From NCBI RefSeq assembly GCF_900115395.1, contig NZ_FOWE01000001.1, positions 496,001-560,000 of the forward strand: DNA of 64,000 bases. The letters run 5' to 3'. This DNA comes from Geodermatophilus obscurus (GTDB lineage Bacteria; Actinomycetota; Actinomycetes; Mycobacteriales; Geodermatophilaceae). A program made the translations under genes and the position numbers. Below are positions 45,901 to 53,937 of the stretch, one piece after another. Position 1 is the first letter of the stretch. Each line of letters opens with the position of its first letter. Under the pieces are notes generated by a model. That model saw only the letters and a program-made list of their open reading frames with translations. It made no database searches and was not told where the DNA came from.

Positions 45901-47990
45901 GACTGCGCCGTGTCCCGGGGCGCCGGGCCCTGCGCCTGGATCGCCGTGATGGCCACCGTGTTGACGATGTCCTGCACGGTCGCGCCGCGGGAGAGGTCGT
46001 TCACCGGCGCGCGCAGGCCCTGCAGCACCGGGCCGACCGCCACCGCGCCCGCGCTGCGCTGCACGGCCTTGTAGGTGTTGTTGCCGGTGTTGAGGTCGGG
46101 GAAGACGAACACCGTCGCCCGGCCGGCCACGTCGCTGCCGGGCAGCTTGGTGCGCGCCACCCCGGCGTCGACGGCGGCGTCGTACTGGATCGGCCCCTCC
46201 ACCGACAGCTCCGGCGCCCGCCGGCGCACCAGCTCGGTCGCCGTCCGCACCCGGTCGACGTCCTCGCCGCTGCCCGACGCCCCGGTGGAGTAGGACAGCA
46301 TCGCCACCCGCGGCTCGACGCCGAAGCGCGCCGCCGTCTGCGCGGAGGTGACCGCGATCTCGGCCAGCTGCTCGGCGTCGGGGTGCACGTTGACCGCGCA
46401 ATCGCCGTAGACGAGCACCCGGTCGGCCAGGCACATGAAGAAGACGCTGGAGACGATCGAGACGCCGTCGACGGTCTTCACCAGCTCCAGCGCCGGGCGG
46501 ATGGTCTGGGCCGTCGTGTGGGTCGCGCCGGACACCATCCCGTCGGCCAGGCCGAGCGCGACCATCAGCGTGCCGGCGTAGGAGACGTCGACGACGACGT
46601 CGCGGGCGGCGTCCATGGTGACCCCGCGGTGCGCCCGGCGGCGGGCGTACTCGACGGCCAGCCGCTCCCGCAGGTCGGGCTCGCAGGGGTCCAGCAGCCG
46701 GGCGGCGCCGACGTCGACGCCGGCGCGGGCGGCCGCGGCGCGCACCTCGGCGGCGTCGCCGAGCAGGGTCAGGTCGACCACGCCCCGCCGCAGCAGCCGC
46801 TCGGCGGCCCGCAGCACCCGCTCGTCGGTGCCCTCGGGGAGGACGACGTGCCGGCGGTCGGCGCGCGCCCGGTCCAGCAGCTCGTACTCGAACATCAGCG
46901 GCGTGGTCACCCGCGGCCGCGCCACGGCGGTGCGGTCGAGGAGCTCCGCGCCGTCGACGTGCTCCTCGACCAGTGCCAGCGCCACGTCGATCTTGCGCGG
47001 GGCGCCGGGCCGGATCCGGCCGGGCACCGACCCGGCGAGGGTCGCGGTGGCGTAGGTGTCGTGGTCGGTGAGCACCACAGGCACCGGCACCGGCATCCCG
47101 GCGAGCAGGCTGCGCACCGGCGGGGCCGGCTCCAGCCCCCCGGTGAGCACCAGCCCGGCGGGGGCCGGCAACCCGCCGGACAGGTGGGCGGCCAGCACGC
47201 CGAGGACGACGTCGGCGCGGTCGCCGGGGGTGATCACCACGACGTCGTCGACCAGCCGCTCGAGCAGGTTGGGGATGGTCATGGCCGCCACCAGGACGCC
47301 GGAGGTCTCCCGGCCCAGCGTCGCGTCGTCACCGGTGAGCACCCGGGCGTCGCAGGCGCGGGCCACCTCGGCCATCGTCGGGGCGGTGAGCACCGGGGCC
47401 TCGGGGAGCACGTACACCGGCGGGTCCCCGCCGCCGACCCGGTCGCGCACGGCCGGCAGCTGCCGGGGCGCCACCCCGTTGACCACGGCGGCGACCACCT
47501 CGGCGCCGGCGTCGCGCATCGCGTCCTGCGCCACCTCGACGGCGACAGCGACGGCCGCGGGGTCGCGGTCACGCCCGGAGACCACGCACAGCACCGGCAG
47601 CCCGAGGTTGGCCGCGATCCGGGCGTTGAGCGCCAGCTCCCGGGCGGCGCCGGCCTCGCTGAAGTCCGAGCCGACGACGAGCACCCGGTCGCACAGCGCC
47701 GCCAGCGCCCGGTAGCGCGCCACGATCTCCGACAGCGCGCGGTCCTCGTCGGCGAGCACGTCGGCGTAGGTGACGCCGACGCACGCGTCGGGGGAGAGGT
47801 CGCCGTGCGCGCGGGGGAGCAGCAGGTCGACCACCCCGTCGCCGTCGCCGCCCGCCTCGCCACCGGACACGACCGGCCGGAAGACCCCGAGCCGGCCCAC
47901 CCGCCGGGCGAGCAGCTCGAACACGCCCAGGGCGATCGCGGACTTCCCCGTGGCCGGCTCGCAGCCGGTGACGTACAGCCCGTCCGACAC
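45897..47990 (-). CDS. pta: Phosphate acetyltransferase (long form)
   Basis: 697 residues. Makes acetyl phosphate from acetyl-CoA. Long type: an N-terminal P-loop BioD-like domain (VTGCEPATGKSAIALG), a middle DRTGG-like domain, and the C-terminal catalytic PTA domain beginning near LMFEYELLDRARADRRHVV. GTG start after AGGAGGTGGGGCG; a TAGGGT box (minus strand, near 48012-48017) could be its -10. Operon pta-ackA, downstream of the AcoR-like regulator. Confidence 0.96.
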   Translation of the reverse strand: MSDGLYVTGCEPATGKSAIALGVFELLARRVGRLGVFRPVVSGGEAGGDGDGVVDLLLPRAHGDLSPDACVGVTYADVLADEDRALSEIVARYRALAALCDRVLVVGSDFSEAGAARELALNARIAANLGLPVLCVVSGRDRDPAAVAVAVEVAQDAMRDAGAEVVAAVVNGVAPRQLPAVRDRVGGGDPPVYVLPEAPVLTAPTMAEVARACDARVLTGDDATLGRETSGVLVAAMTIPNLLERLVDDVVVITPGDRADVVLGVLAAHLSGGLPAPAGLVLTGGLEPAPPVRSLLAGMPVPVPVVLTDHDTYATATLAGSVPGRIRPGAPRKIDVALALVEEHVDGAELLDRTAVARPRVTTPLMFEYELLDRARADRRHVVLPEGTDERVLRAAERLLRRGVVDLTLLGDAAEVRAAAARAGVDVGAARLLDPCEPDLRERLAVEYARRRAHRGVTMDAARDVVVDVSYAGTLMVALGLADGMVSGATHTTAQTIRPALELVKTVDGVSIVSSVFFMCLADRVLVYGDCAVNVHPDAEQLAEIAVTSAQTAARFGVEPRVAMLSYSTGASGSGEDVDRVRTATELVRRRAPELSVEGPIQYDAAVDAGVARTKLPGSDVAGRATVFVFPDLNTGNNTYKAVQRSAGAVAVGPVLQGLRAPVNDLSRGATVQDIVNTVAITAIQAQGPAPRDTAQS

Positions 47991-48050
47991 CGCCCCACCT
48001 CCTGCCGCGACCCTAGGGCGCGGGCGGCGGTCCGGCCCGGGGAACGACGG

Positions 48051-49541
48051 TCAGCCCGAGCGCGGCGGCACCGCGATCCGGTACTGGGCGATCTTGCGGT
48101 AGAGGGTGGCGCGGCCGATGCCGAGCTCCTCGGCGACCTGGGTCATCGTGGTGCCGGGCTCGATCAGGCAGCGGACGATCTCGTCGCGCTCGAGCCGCTG
48201 CAGCCGCGACAGCGGGCGGGTGCCGCCGTCGAGCACCTCCGGCGCCAAGTGGTGGACGTCGACGACGTCGGCGCGGGTCACCGCCTCGCGGACCACCCGC
48301 CGCAGCTGCGCGACGTTGCCCGGCCAGCCGTAGCCGGTCAGCGCCCGGGTGGCGCGCGGGGTGAACGGCACGCTGCGGTGCCGCTCCTGCCGGGCCGACC
48401 AGGCCGCCAGGGGCAGCACGTCGTCGGCCCGGGCGCGCAGCGGGGGCGCCTCGACGACGGCGTCGGTGAGCCGGGCGAGGGGGTCGGGCAGTGCCGCGTA
48501 GTCGGGCGCGGTGAGCACGAACGGCTGCGACCGGCCGGTGCGCCGGACCGCCCCGAGCAGCTGGGCGAGCTCCCCGGCGGCCCAGGCGGGGAGGGTGTGC
48601 GTGCCGGAGACGATCACGCAGGTGTCGTCGTCGCGGAGCCCGGGGGTCCACAGGTCGAGCCACGCGGCCACGTCCGCGGTGTCGCCCGTCCCGGGTGCGC
48701 GCGCGTGCAACAACCGCCGGCGGCCGGGCAGCCGCCGCACGGCCAGCGCGGCCAGCGTCGCCTTCCCCGCGCCCGGCTCCCCGACGACGGTGGTGACCTC
48801 GCCCCCGCCGACCGCGCGGGCCGCGGCACCGACCGCCGCCCGCCAGGCCGCCGAGACGCACGGGTCGCCGTCGTCGGCCGCCGGGGAGCCGCCGACCACC
48901 CGGAACACCTCGCCACGCGGCGCCGACCGGGGCACCGCGCGACCGCCGCTGCGCAGCGCCATCAGCGCGCTGGTGGCGCTGGCTGCCGTCTGCGCCAGGC
49001 CCAGCAGCAGGTCGGAGGAGGAGTCCGACCACGTGGTCAGGTTGATGCTGCCGGCCAGTTCGCCGCTGACCGGCTCGAGCACCGGCGCCGCCGCGCACGT
49101 GTAGCCGCGCAGGTCGGTGCACCAGTGGTCGGCGGCCCGGACCAGCGACGGCGCCCGGTCGGCCAGCGACAGGCCCAGGCCGTTGGTGCCGGCGTTGCGC
49201 TCGCTGTAGGAGAAGCCCGGTGCCAGGTGCACCCGGTCCAGCGCCCGGTGGATGGAGGAGTCGCCGCCGAGCCGGGTCAGGACGAAGCCGGCGGGGTCGG
49301 CGACCATGAGGCTGACCGGCTCGGTGGCGATGGTCGACTGCAGGTCGGTGAGCACCCGGTGCGCGCACTCGTAGAGCAGCGAGCCGGTGTCGGGGGAGCC
49401 GGTGAACACCGGCACCACCTCGTCGGGCGGGACGCCGTAGACCTGGCTGCGGCGCCAGGACGCCCGCACCCGCCGGCCGGCCGGGGCGGCGTCGGGCAGC
49501 GGGCCCGGCGCGGTGGGCAGGTCGTCCGGGCGCGGCTCCAC
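48051..49541 (-). CDS. AcoR/MimR-like activator, GAF + AAA-like + Fis HTH
   Basis: 496 residues, GTG start four nt after GGAGGT. N-terminal GAF-type sensor region (FSYSERNAGTNGLG, DHWCTDLRGYTCAAAPV), a central AAA-like domain with a P-loop GEPGAGKAT but no GAFTGA sigma-54 contact loop, and a C-terminal Fis-type helix-turn-helix (MTQVAEELGIGRATLYRKI). Actinobacteria of this kind usually lack sigma-54, so it likely works with an ordinary sigma factor, as relatives controlling propane or alcohol oxidation do. Divergent from the amidohydrolase operon, with a near-perfect palindrome between. Confidence 0.88.
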   Translation of the reverse strand: MEPRPDDLPTAPGPLPDAAPAGRRVRASWRRSQVYGVPPDEVVPVFTGSPDTGSLLYECAHRVLTDLQSTIATEPVSLMVADPAGFVLTRLGGDSSIHRALDRVHLAPGFSYSERNAGTNGLGLSLADRAPSLVRAADHWCTDLRGYTCAAAPVLEPVSGELAGSINLTTWSDSSSDLLLGLAQTAASATSALMALRSGGRAVPRSAPRGEVFRVVGGSPAADDGDPCVSAAWRAAVGAAARAVGGGEVTTVVGEPGAGKATLAALAVRRLPGRRRLLHARAPGTGDTADVAAWLDLWTPGLRDDDTCVIVSGTHTLPAWAAGELAQLLGAVRRTGRSQPFVLTAPDYAALPDPLARLTDAVVEAPPLRARADDVLPLAAWSARQERHRSVPFTPRATRALTGYGWPGNVAQLRRVVREAVTRADVVDVHHLAPEVLDGGTRPLSRLQRLERDEIVRCLIEPGTTMTQVAEELGIGRATLYRKIAQYRIAVPPRSG

Positions 49542-49629
49542 GGGCACCTCCGGCTGAGTGCGTCCCCCGCGGCTGCGCCGCCGCCTGGGGTGGCCTCCCT
49601 CCCGCGGAATGTACGCGGCGGCGGGGCCG

Positions 49630-49658
49630 CCGCGGCGTCTCAGAGTGAGACACCGCGG
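49630..49658. promoter_or_regulatory. Operator palindrome for the AcoR-like activator
   Basis: GTCTCA-GAG-TGAGAC (49637-49651) is exact and is extended on each side by CCGCGG after one mismatched base, giving 12 of 13 paired positions per arm. It lies 26 bp upstream of a TAGCGT -10-like box (49684-49689) and 83 bp before the amidohydrolase ATG, where an activator would bind. Confidence 0.7.
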
Positions 49659-49740
49659 GGCTGGGCGCGGGCCACGCCCGCTCCTAGCGTCTGCCCCAGC
49701 GAGGTGATCCACCTCACACCGAGCCGACGGAGGCCGCGGG

Positions 49741-50784
49741 ATGTACACCAAGGACGGCGAGCAGTACTACGTCGTGGACGCCCACATCGCCCTGTGGGAC
49801 GCCCGCCCGGAGAACCAGCGCAACGTGCACGGCAGGCAGTTCATCGACTGCTTCTACGACTACCACCGCAACCTGTCCCCGGAGTCCGAGGTCTGGCCCT
49901 ACGAGGAGTACCTCTACCAGGGCGGTGAGCGGCTGATGCGGGACGTGTTCGTCGACGGGATCGTCGACCACGCGGTCTTCCAGCCGGCGCGGCTGGCGGA
50001 GTTCTACCACCGCGGGTTCGGGCAGACCGAGGAGGCGTTCGCCCTCGCGCAGGCCCACCCCGACAAGCTGACCTACAACCACTACTGGGACCCGCGCGAC
50101 GGCGAGAACGGCCTCGACGCCCTGCGCGCCGCCGCCGAGCGCATGCACCTCAAGGGCGTGAAGCTTTACACCGCCGACTGGCACGGGGAGTCCCGCGGCT
50201 GGAAGCTCACCGACCCGATGGCCCACCGCTACCTGGAGCTGTGCCAGGAGCTGGGCATCCGCAACATCCACGTGCACAAGGGGCCGACGATCCGGCCGCT
50301 GGACCGCGACGCCTTCGACGTCGCCGACGTCGACCACGTGGCCACCGACTTCACCGACCTGACGTTCGTGGTGGAGCACTGCGGGCTGCCGCGGCTGGAG
50401 GACTTCTGCTGGATCGCCACCCAGGAGCCCAACGTGGTCGCGGGCCTGGCGGTGGCCATCCCGTTCATCCACACCCGGCCGCGCTACTTCGCGCAGATCA
50501 TGGGCGAGCTCGTCTACTGGCTGGGCGAGGACCGGATCCTGTTCTCCAGCGACTACGCGCTGTGGACGCCGAAGTGGCTGGTCGAGCGGTTCGTGGACTT
50601 CCAGATCCCCGAGGACATGACCGAGTACGCGCCGCTGTCCACCGAGGTGAAGAAGAAGGTGCTCGGCCTCAACGCCGCCCGCCTCTACGACCTCGACGTC
50701 CCCGGGCACCTGCGGCTGCCCGAGGCCGACGAGACCCAGACCGGCCCGCGGGAGCCGGCCGCGGCCGACCTGGCGGCCGTGTGA
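49741..50784 (+). CDS. Amidohydrolase family protein (monooxygenase-cluster type)
   Basis: 347 residues, ATG start after GGAGG. Metal-dependent TIM-barrel hydrolase: VVDAHIALWD (reduced HxH: only one His), HVHKGP, VVEHCGLP, and FSSDYALWTPKW. This group is best known beside soluble diiron (propane/phenol-type) monooxygenase genes, where its exact role is unclear. First gene of a three-gene operon; its stop overlaps the next start (TGATG). Confidence 0.85.
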   Translation: MYTKDGEQYYVVDAHIALWDARPENQRNVHGRQFIDCFYDYHRNLSPESEVWPYEEYLYQGGERLMRDVFVDGIVDHAVFQPARLAEFYHRGFGQTEEAFALAQAHPDKLTYNHYWDPRDGENGLDALRAAAERMHLKGVKLYTADWHGESRGWKLTDPMAHRYLELCQELGIRNIHVHKGPTIRPLDRDAFDVADVDHVATDFTDLTFVVEHCGLPRLEDFCWIATQEPNVVAGLAVAIPFIHTRPRYFAQIMGELVYWLGEDRILFSSDYALWTPKWLVERFVDFQIPEDMTEYAPLSTEVKKKVLGLNAARLYDLDVPGHLRLPEADETQTGPREPAAADLAAV

Positions 50785-51524
50785 TGACGGCGGTCCTCCC
50801 CGACCTGGCCGGGGCGGTGCGTGCGGCGCTCGGCACCGTCGTCGACCCCGAGCTCGACGAGCCGGTCACCGACCTCGGCTTCGTCCGCTCGGTCGCCGTC
50901 GACGGGGGAGCCGTGGAGGTGCACCTGCGGCTGCCCACCTCCTTCTGCGCGCCCAACTTCGCCTGGCTCATGGTGTCCGACGCCCACGACGCGGTCTCCG
51001 CCGTCCCGGGGGTGCAGCGGGTGGTGGTGGAGCTCGACGACCACTCCGACTCCGACCTGATCAACGCCGGCCTCGCCGCCGGGCTGGGCTACCGGGGCAC
51101 CTTCGGGCACGAGGCGGAGGAGTCCCTGGACGAGCTGCGGGCGACCTTCGTCCGCAAGGCGCACACCGCGGCGATGGAGCGTGCGCTCACCGCCCTGCTG
51201 CGCGCCGACCCCTCCGCCGACGTCCGGGCGGTCACCCTCGGCGACCTCCCGGCCGACGACGCGGCGGCCCTGCGCCGCCGGCGGGCCGCCGTCGGCCTCC
51301 CGGTCGACGACGGCGCGCCCGTGCTCGTCCGCGACGACGGCAGCCGCCCGGGCCCGGACGACGCGGAGATGGTGCTGCGCCGCGCGCGGTCGGTGCGGAT
51401 CTCCGTCGACGGCAACGCGCACTTCTGCCGCGGGCTGCTCACCACCCGCTACCCGGGGTCAGAGGCCGACCAGGCGCCCCGGCCCGACGACCGTCCCGTC
51501 CTGCCCCTGGAGGTCCTGTCATGA
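50784..51524 (+). CDS. DUF59/MIP18-type iron-sulfur assembly protein
   Basis: 246 residues from the ATG overlapping the previous stop. The N-terminal 100 residues form a DUF59 domain (VVDPELDEPVTDLGFVRSV, with LPTSFCAPNFAW carrying the conserved Cys). The longer C-terminal extension is typical of the version linked to diiron monooxygenase operons. A role in iron delivery to a monooxygenase is inference. Stop overlaps the next start (ATGA). Confidence 0.87.
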   Translation: MTAVLPDLAGAVRAALGTVVDPELDEPVTDLGFVRSVAVDGGAVEVHLRLPTSFCAPNFAWLMVSDAHDAVSAVPGVQRVVVELDDHSDSDLINAGLAAGLGYRGTFGHEAEESLDELRATFVRKAHTAAMERALTALLRADPSADVRAVTLGDLPADDAAALRRRRAAVGLPVDDGAPVLVRDDGSRPGPDDAEMVLRRARSVRISVDGNAHFCRGLLTTRYPGSEADQAPRPDDRPVLPLEVLS

Positions 51525-52546
51525 AGGCCGTCCGCGTGCACGAGTACCACGCCGACCCCAGGATCGACGACATCCCCGAACCGGAGCTGCGGGGTCCCCT
51601 CGACGTCATCGTCAGGATCGGCGGGGCCGGGGTCTGCCGGACCGACCTGCACATCCTCGAGGGCCAGTGGGCCGACCTGCAGGACCCCGACCTGCCCTAC
51701 GTGATCGGGCACGAGAACGCCGGGTGGGTGCACGCGGTCGGGGAGGGCGTCACCAACGTCGCCGTCGGCGACACCGTGATCCTGCACCCGCAGCCCAGCT
51801 GCGGCCTGTGCATGCCGTGCCGCGCCGGCCGGGACATGCAGTGCGAGAACGCCTTCTTCCCCGGGCTGTCGAACGACGACGGCGGCATGGCCGAGTACCT
51901 GCGCACCACCGCCCGCGCCTGCGTCAAGCTCGACCCGTCGACCGACCCCGCCGACGTCGCCGCGCTCGCGGATGCGGGCATCACCGCCTACCACGCGGTG
52001 CGCAAGGCCCTGCCGCTGCTGCACCCGGGCACCACGGCGGTCGTGCAGGGCGCCGGCGGCCTCGGCCACATCGGCGTCCAGTGCCTGGCGGCGCTCTCGG
52101 GCGCGCGGGTGGTCGTCGTCGACCGCAACCCCGAGGCCCTGGAGCTCGCCCGCCGGATCGGCGCGGACGAGACCGTGGTCGCCGACGGGGACCAGGTGCA
52201 GGCGGTGCAGGAGCTGACCGGCGGGGGCGCCGACGTCGTCTTCGACTTCGTCGCCGAGCAGGGCGCGGAGATGGACGGCTGGCGCATGACCGGCCCGGCC
52301 GGCTCGCTCTACGTCATCGGCTACGGCGGCGAGCTGCGGATCCCGACGCTGGAGTTCGTCGCCGGGGAGAAGAACGTCGTCGGCAACATCGTCGGCACCT
52401 ACACCGACCTGGCCGAGCTGATGGTGCTCGCGCAGGCCGGGAAGGTCACCCTGCACACCCAGCAGTACCCGCTGGACCGGGCCGTGGACGCGATCCGCGA
52501 CCTCGACGCCGGGAAGGTCCGGGGGCGCGCGATCCTCGTGCCGTGA
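51521..52546 (+). CDS. Zinc-dependent NAD(P) alcohol dehydrogenase
   Basis: 341 residues. Catalytic zinc ligands: Cys in GAGVCRTDLH, His-Glu in GHENAG; structural zinc Cys in PSCGLCMPCRAGRDMQCEN (four Cys). Cofactor motif QGAGGLGHIGVQ. Converts an alcohol to aldehyde or ketone, or the reverse. Third gene of the amidohydrolase-DUF59-adh operon; the same trio follows propane-type monooxygenases in other actinobacteria, where it handles the alcohol product. Confidence 0.93.
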   Translation: MKAVRVHEYHADPRIDDIPEPELRGPLDVIVRIGGAGVCRTDLHILEGQWADLQDPDLPYVIGHENAGWVHAVGEGVTNVAVGDTVILHPQPSCGLCMPCRAGRDMQCENAFFPGLSNDDGGMAEYLRTTARACVKLDPSTDPADVAALADAGITAYHAVRKALPLLHPGTTAVVQGAGGLGHIGVQCLAALSGARVVVVDRNPEALELARRIGADETVVADGDQVQAVQELTGGGADVVFDFVAEQGAEMDGWRMTGPAGSLYVIGYGGELRIPTLEFVAGEKNVVGNIVGTYTDLAELMVLAQAGKVTLHTQQYPLDRAVDAIRDLDAGKVRGRAILVP

Positions 52547-52555
52547 CCGGCGGGT

Positions 52556-52592
52556 GAGGAGGCGCGGAGGCCGGTCGCCTCCGCGCCTCCTC
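52556..52592. terminator. Strong GC hairpin after the alcohol dehydrogenase
   Basis: A perfect 16-bp stem (52556-52571 with 52577-52592) and a 5-nt loop, ten nt after the dehydrogenase stop and between convergent genes. No T-run. Confidence 0.75.
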
Positions 52593-52657
52593 GTCAGCGG
52601 GTCCGGTGCTCTCCGGTCGGTGGTGCCCCGTCAGTGGTGCCCGTCAGTGCTGCGGGG

Positions 52658-53275
52658 TCACCAGGGCCGGTGGTCGAACAGCCAGCAGAGGTCGACGAGT
52701 TCGGCGTCGATCTCGTCGAACTCCACCTCGAGGGGCTCACCGGTCTCGGCGTCCACGACGATCTCCACTTCCACGCTCTCCTCCGGCGCCGTGAAGTACG
52801 CCAGGTCGGGGATGCCGGCCTCCTCGAACGCCGCGATGTCCACCGCGCTGCCGGCGTAGGGGAAGAGCAGACTGGCGCCGTAGAGCACGTTCGTGATCCG
52901 GACCTCGTTCCCGACGGTCCGCTGCAGTTCGTACCCGGGTCCGCTGATGTCGAGTTCGTCGATCACGGCTCCGTCGCTCTCGCGCACCAGGTCCACGGTG
53001 GCGGCGCCCCGGAACTCGACGAGGACCTCCCCGGTCGCGAGCTCGGTGACGCGTTCCTCGACCTCGCGCACGTCCCCGGCGGTGATCGTCACGATCGATC
53101 CGCACGCCTCGGCCTGCACGACCTCGTCGTAGAAGGCGGGGTCGACCGGGACGAACTGTTCCGCGCCGGTCTCCTCCGCGTCCGGAGCGGGATGGTCGCC
53201 GGTGGCGAGTGCCGAACCCGCCGTCAGGCTGATGAGCAGGGTCGTCAGGGCGCCGATCGCCAAGCTGCGTCGCAT
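52658..53275 (-). CDS. Secreted hypothetical protein
   Basis: 205 residues, ATG start after GGAGGAG. Signal peptide visible: MRRSLAIGALTTLLISLTAG then SALATGDH, with cleavage likely after ALA. The mature part is acidic, beta-rich, with two Cys (EACGSIV and LVDLCWLF) that could pair. No family recognised. Exported by the Sec route. Confidence 0.75.
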   Translation of the reverse strand: MRRSLAIGALTTLLISLTAGSALATGDHPAPDAEETGAEQFVPVDPAFYDEVVQAEACGSIVTITAGDVREVEERVTELATGEVLVEFRGAATVDLVRESDGAVIDELDISGPGYELQRTVGNEVRITNVLYGASLLFPYAGSAVDIAAFEEAGIPDLAYFTAPEESVEVEIVVDAETGEPLEVEFDEIDAELVDLCWLFDHRPW

Positions 53276-53425
53276 GGGCGTGCTCCTCCGTGTGGGTCGG
53301 ATGGTCCCCGGGCGGAGGGATGGTGGGTGCTCGCGCCACCAATCGGAAAGGAGTACCTGACGGTAACCTCGCATTTCCTCGGGATTCCTCGCGATCCGAT
53401 CCCGCTGATCCCGCCTTCGGTGACA

Positions 53426-53445
53426 GAATGCATTTCACCGCATTC
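53426..53445. promoter_or_regulatory. Inverted repeat upstream of the secreted protein gene
   Basis: GAATGC, eight bases, GCATTC in a locally AT-richer stretch between the secreted-protein gene and the NTF2-like gene. Candidate operator; about 150 bp before the ATG. Confidence 0.35.
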
Positions 53446-53516
53446 GTCGAGTTCCGTGGTGACGTCCCGACCGCGATCCGTGACTAGCTCGGCTGGCAGC
53501 AGGGGATCGGGTGCTC

Positions 53517-53870
53517 CTACCGCTCGACGTCCATCCGCTGCACCAGGTCGCCGTCGAACCGGTACACGTGCCGGACGGTCTCCCGCGACAGCACGGTGCC
53601 GGACGGGTCGCGGACGGTCATCGCCACGGTGACGGCGACCGCGCCGTCCGGGCGCTCCTCGACGGCGGTGGGCCGCAGCAGCGGGCGGATCTGCGCCCAC
53701 TGCCGCTCCCAGTAGCCGCGGACGCCGTCGTGGCCGTGCACCCGGCCGCCCTCCCAGCCGTTGGGCCAGTCGACGTCCGGGGCCATGGCGGCCAGCACCG
53801 CGTCGAGGTCGCGTGCGGTGAACGCCTGGTAGAGGGCGCGCAGCCGCGCCTCACGATCGGGTGCGGTCAC
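53517..53870 (-). CDS. SnoaL/NTF2-like family protein
   Basis: 117 residues from a GTG after GAGAGGA. Single cone-shaped NTF2-like domain (LRALYQAFTARDLDAVLAAMAPDVDW, then HGHDGVRGYW). Small proteins of this type include isomerases and stress-related binding proteins; no function can be fixed. Divergent from the transketolase-like gene. Confidence 0.85.
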   Translation of the reverse strand: MTAPDREARLRALYQAFTARDLDAVLAAMAPDVDWPNGWEGGRVHGHDGVRGYWERQWAQIRPLLRPTAVEERPDGAVAVTVAMTVRDPSGTVLSRETVRHVYRFDGDLVQRMDVER

Positions 53871-53937
53871 GGGGGTCCTCTCGCGACGGCGGCCGGGGCG
53901 ACCGCCATCCTGGTGGCACCGTCCGACAGGAGGAACC

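Noticed and set aside
49547-49547. GTG two codons upstream as start of the AcoR-like activator
   Set aside because: It would overlap the GGAGGT ribosome binding site; the GTG at 49541 has proper spacing.
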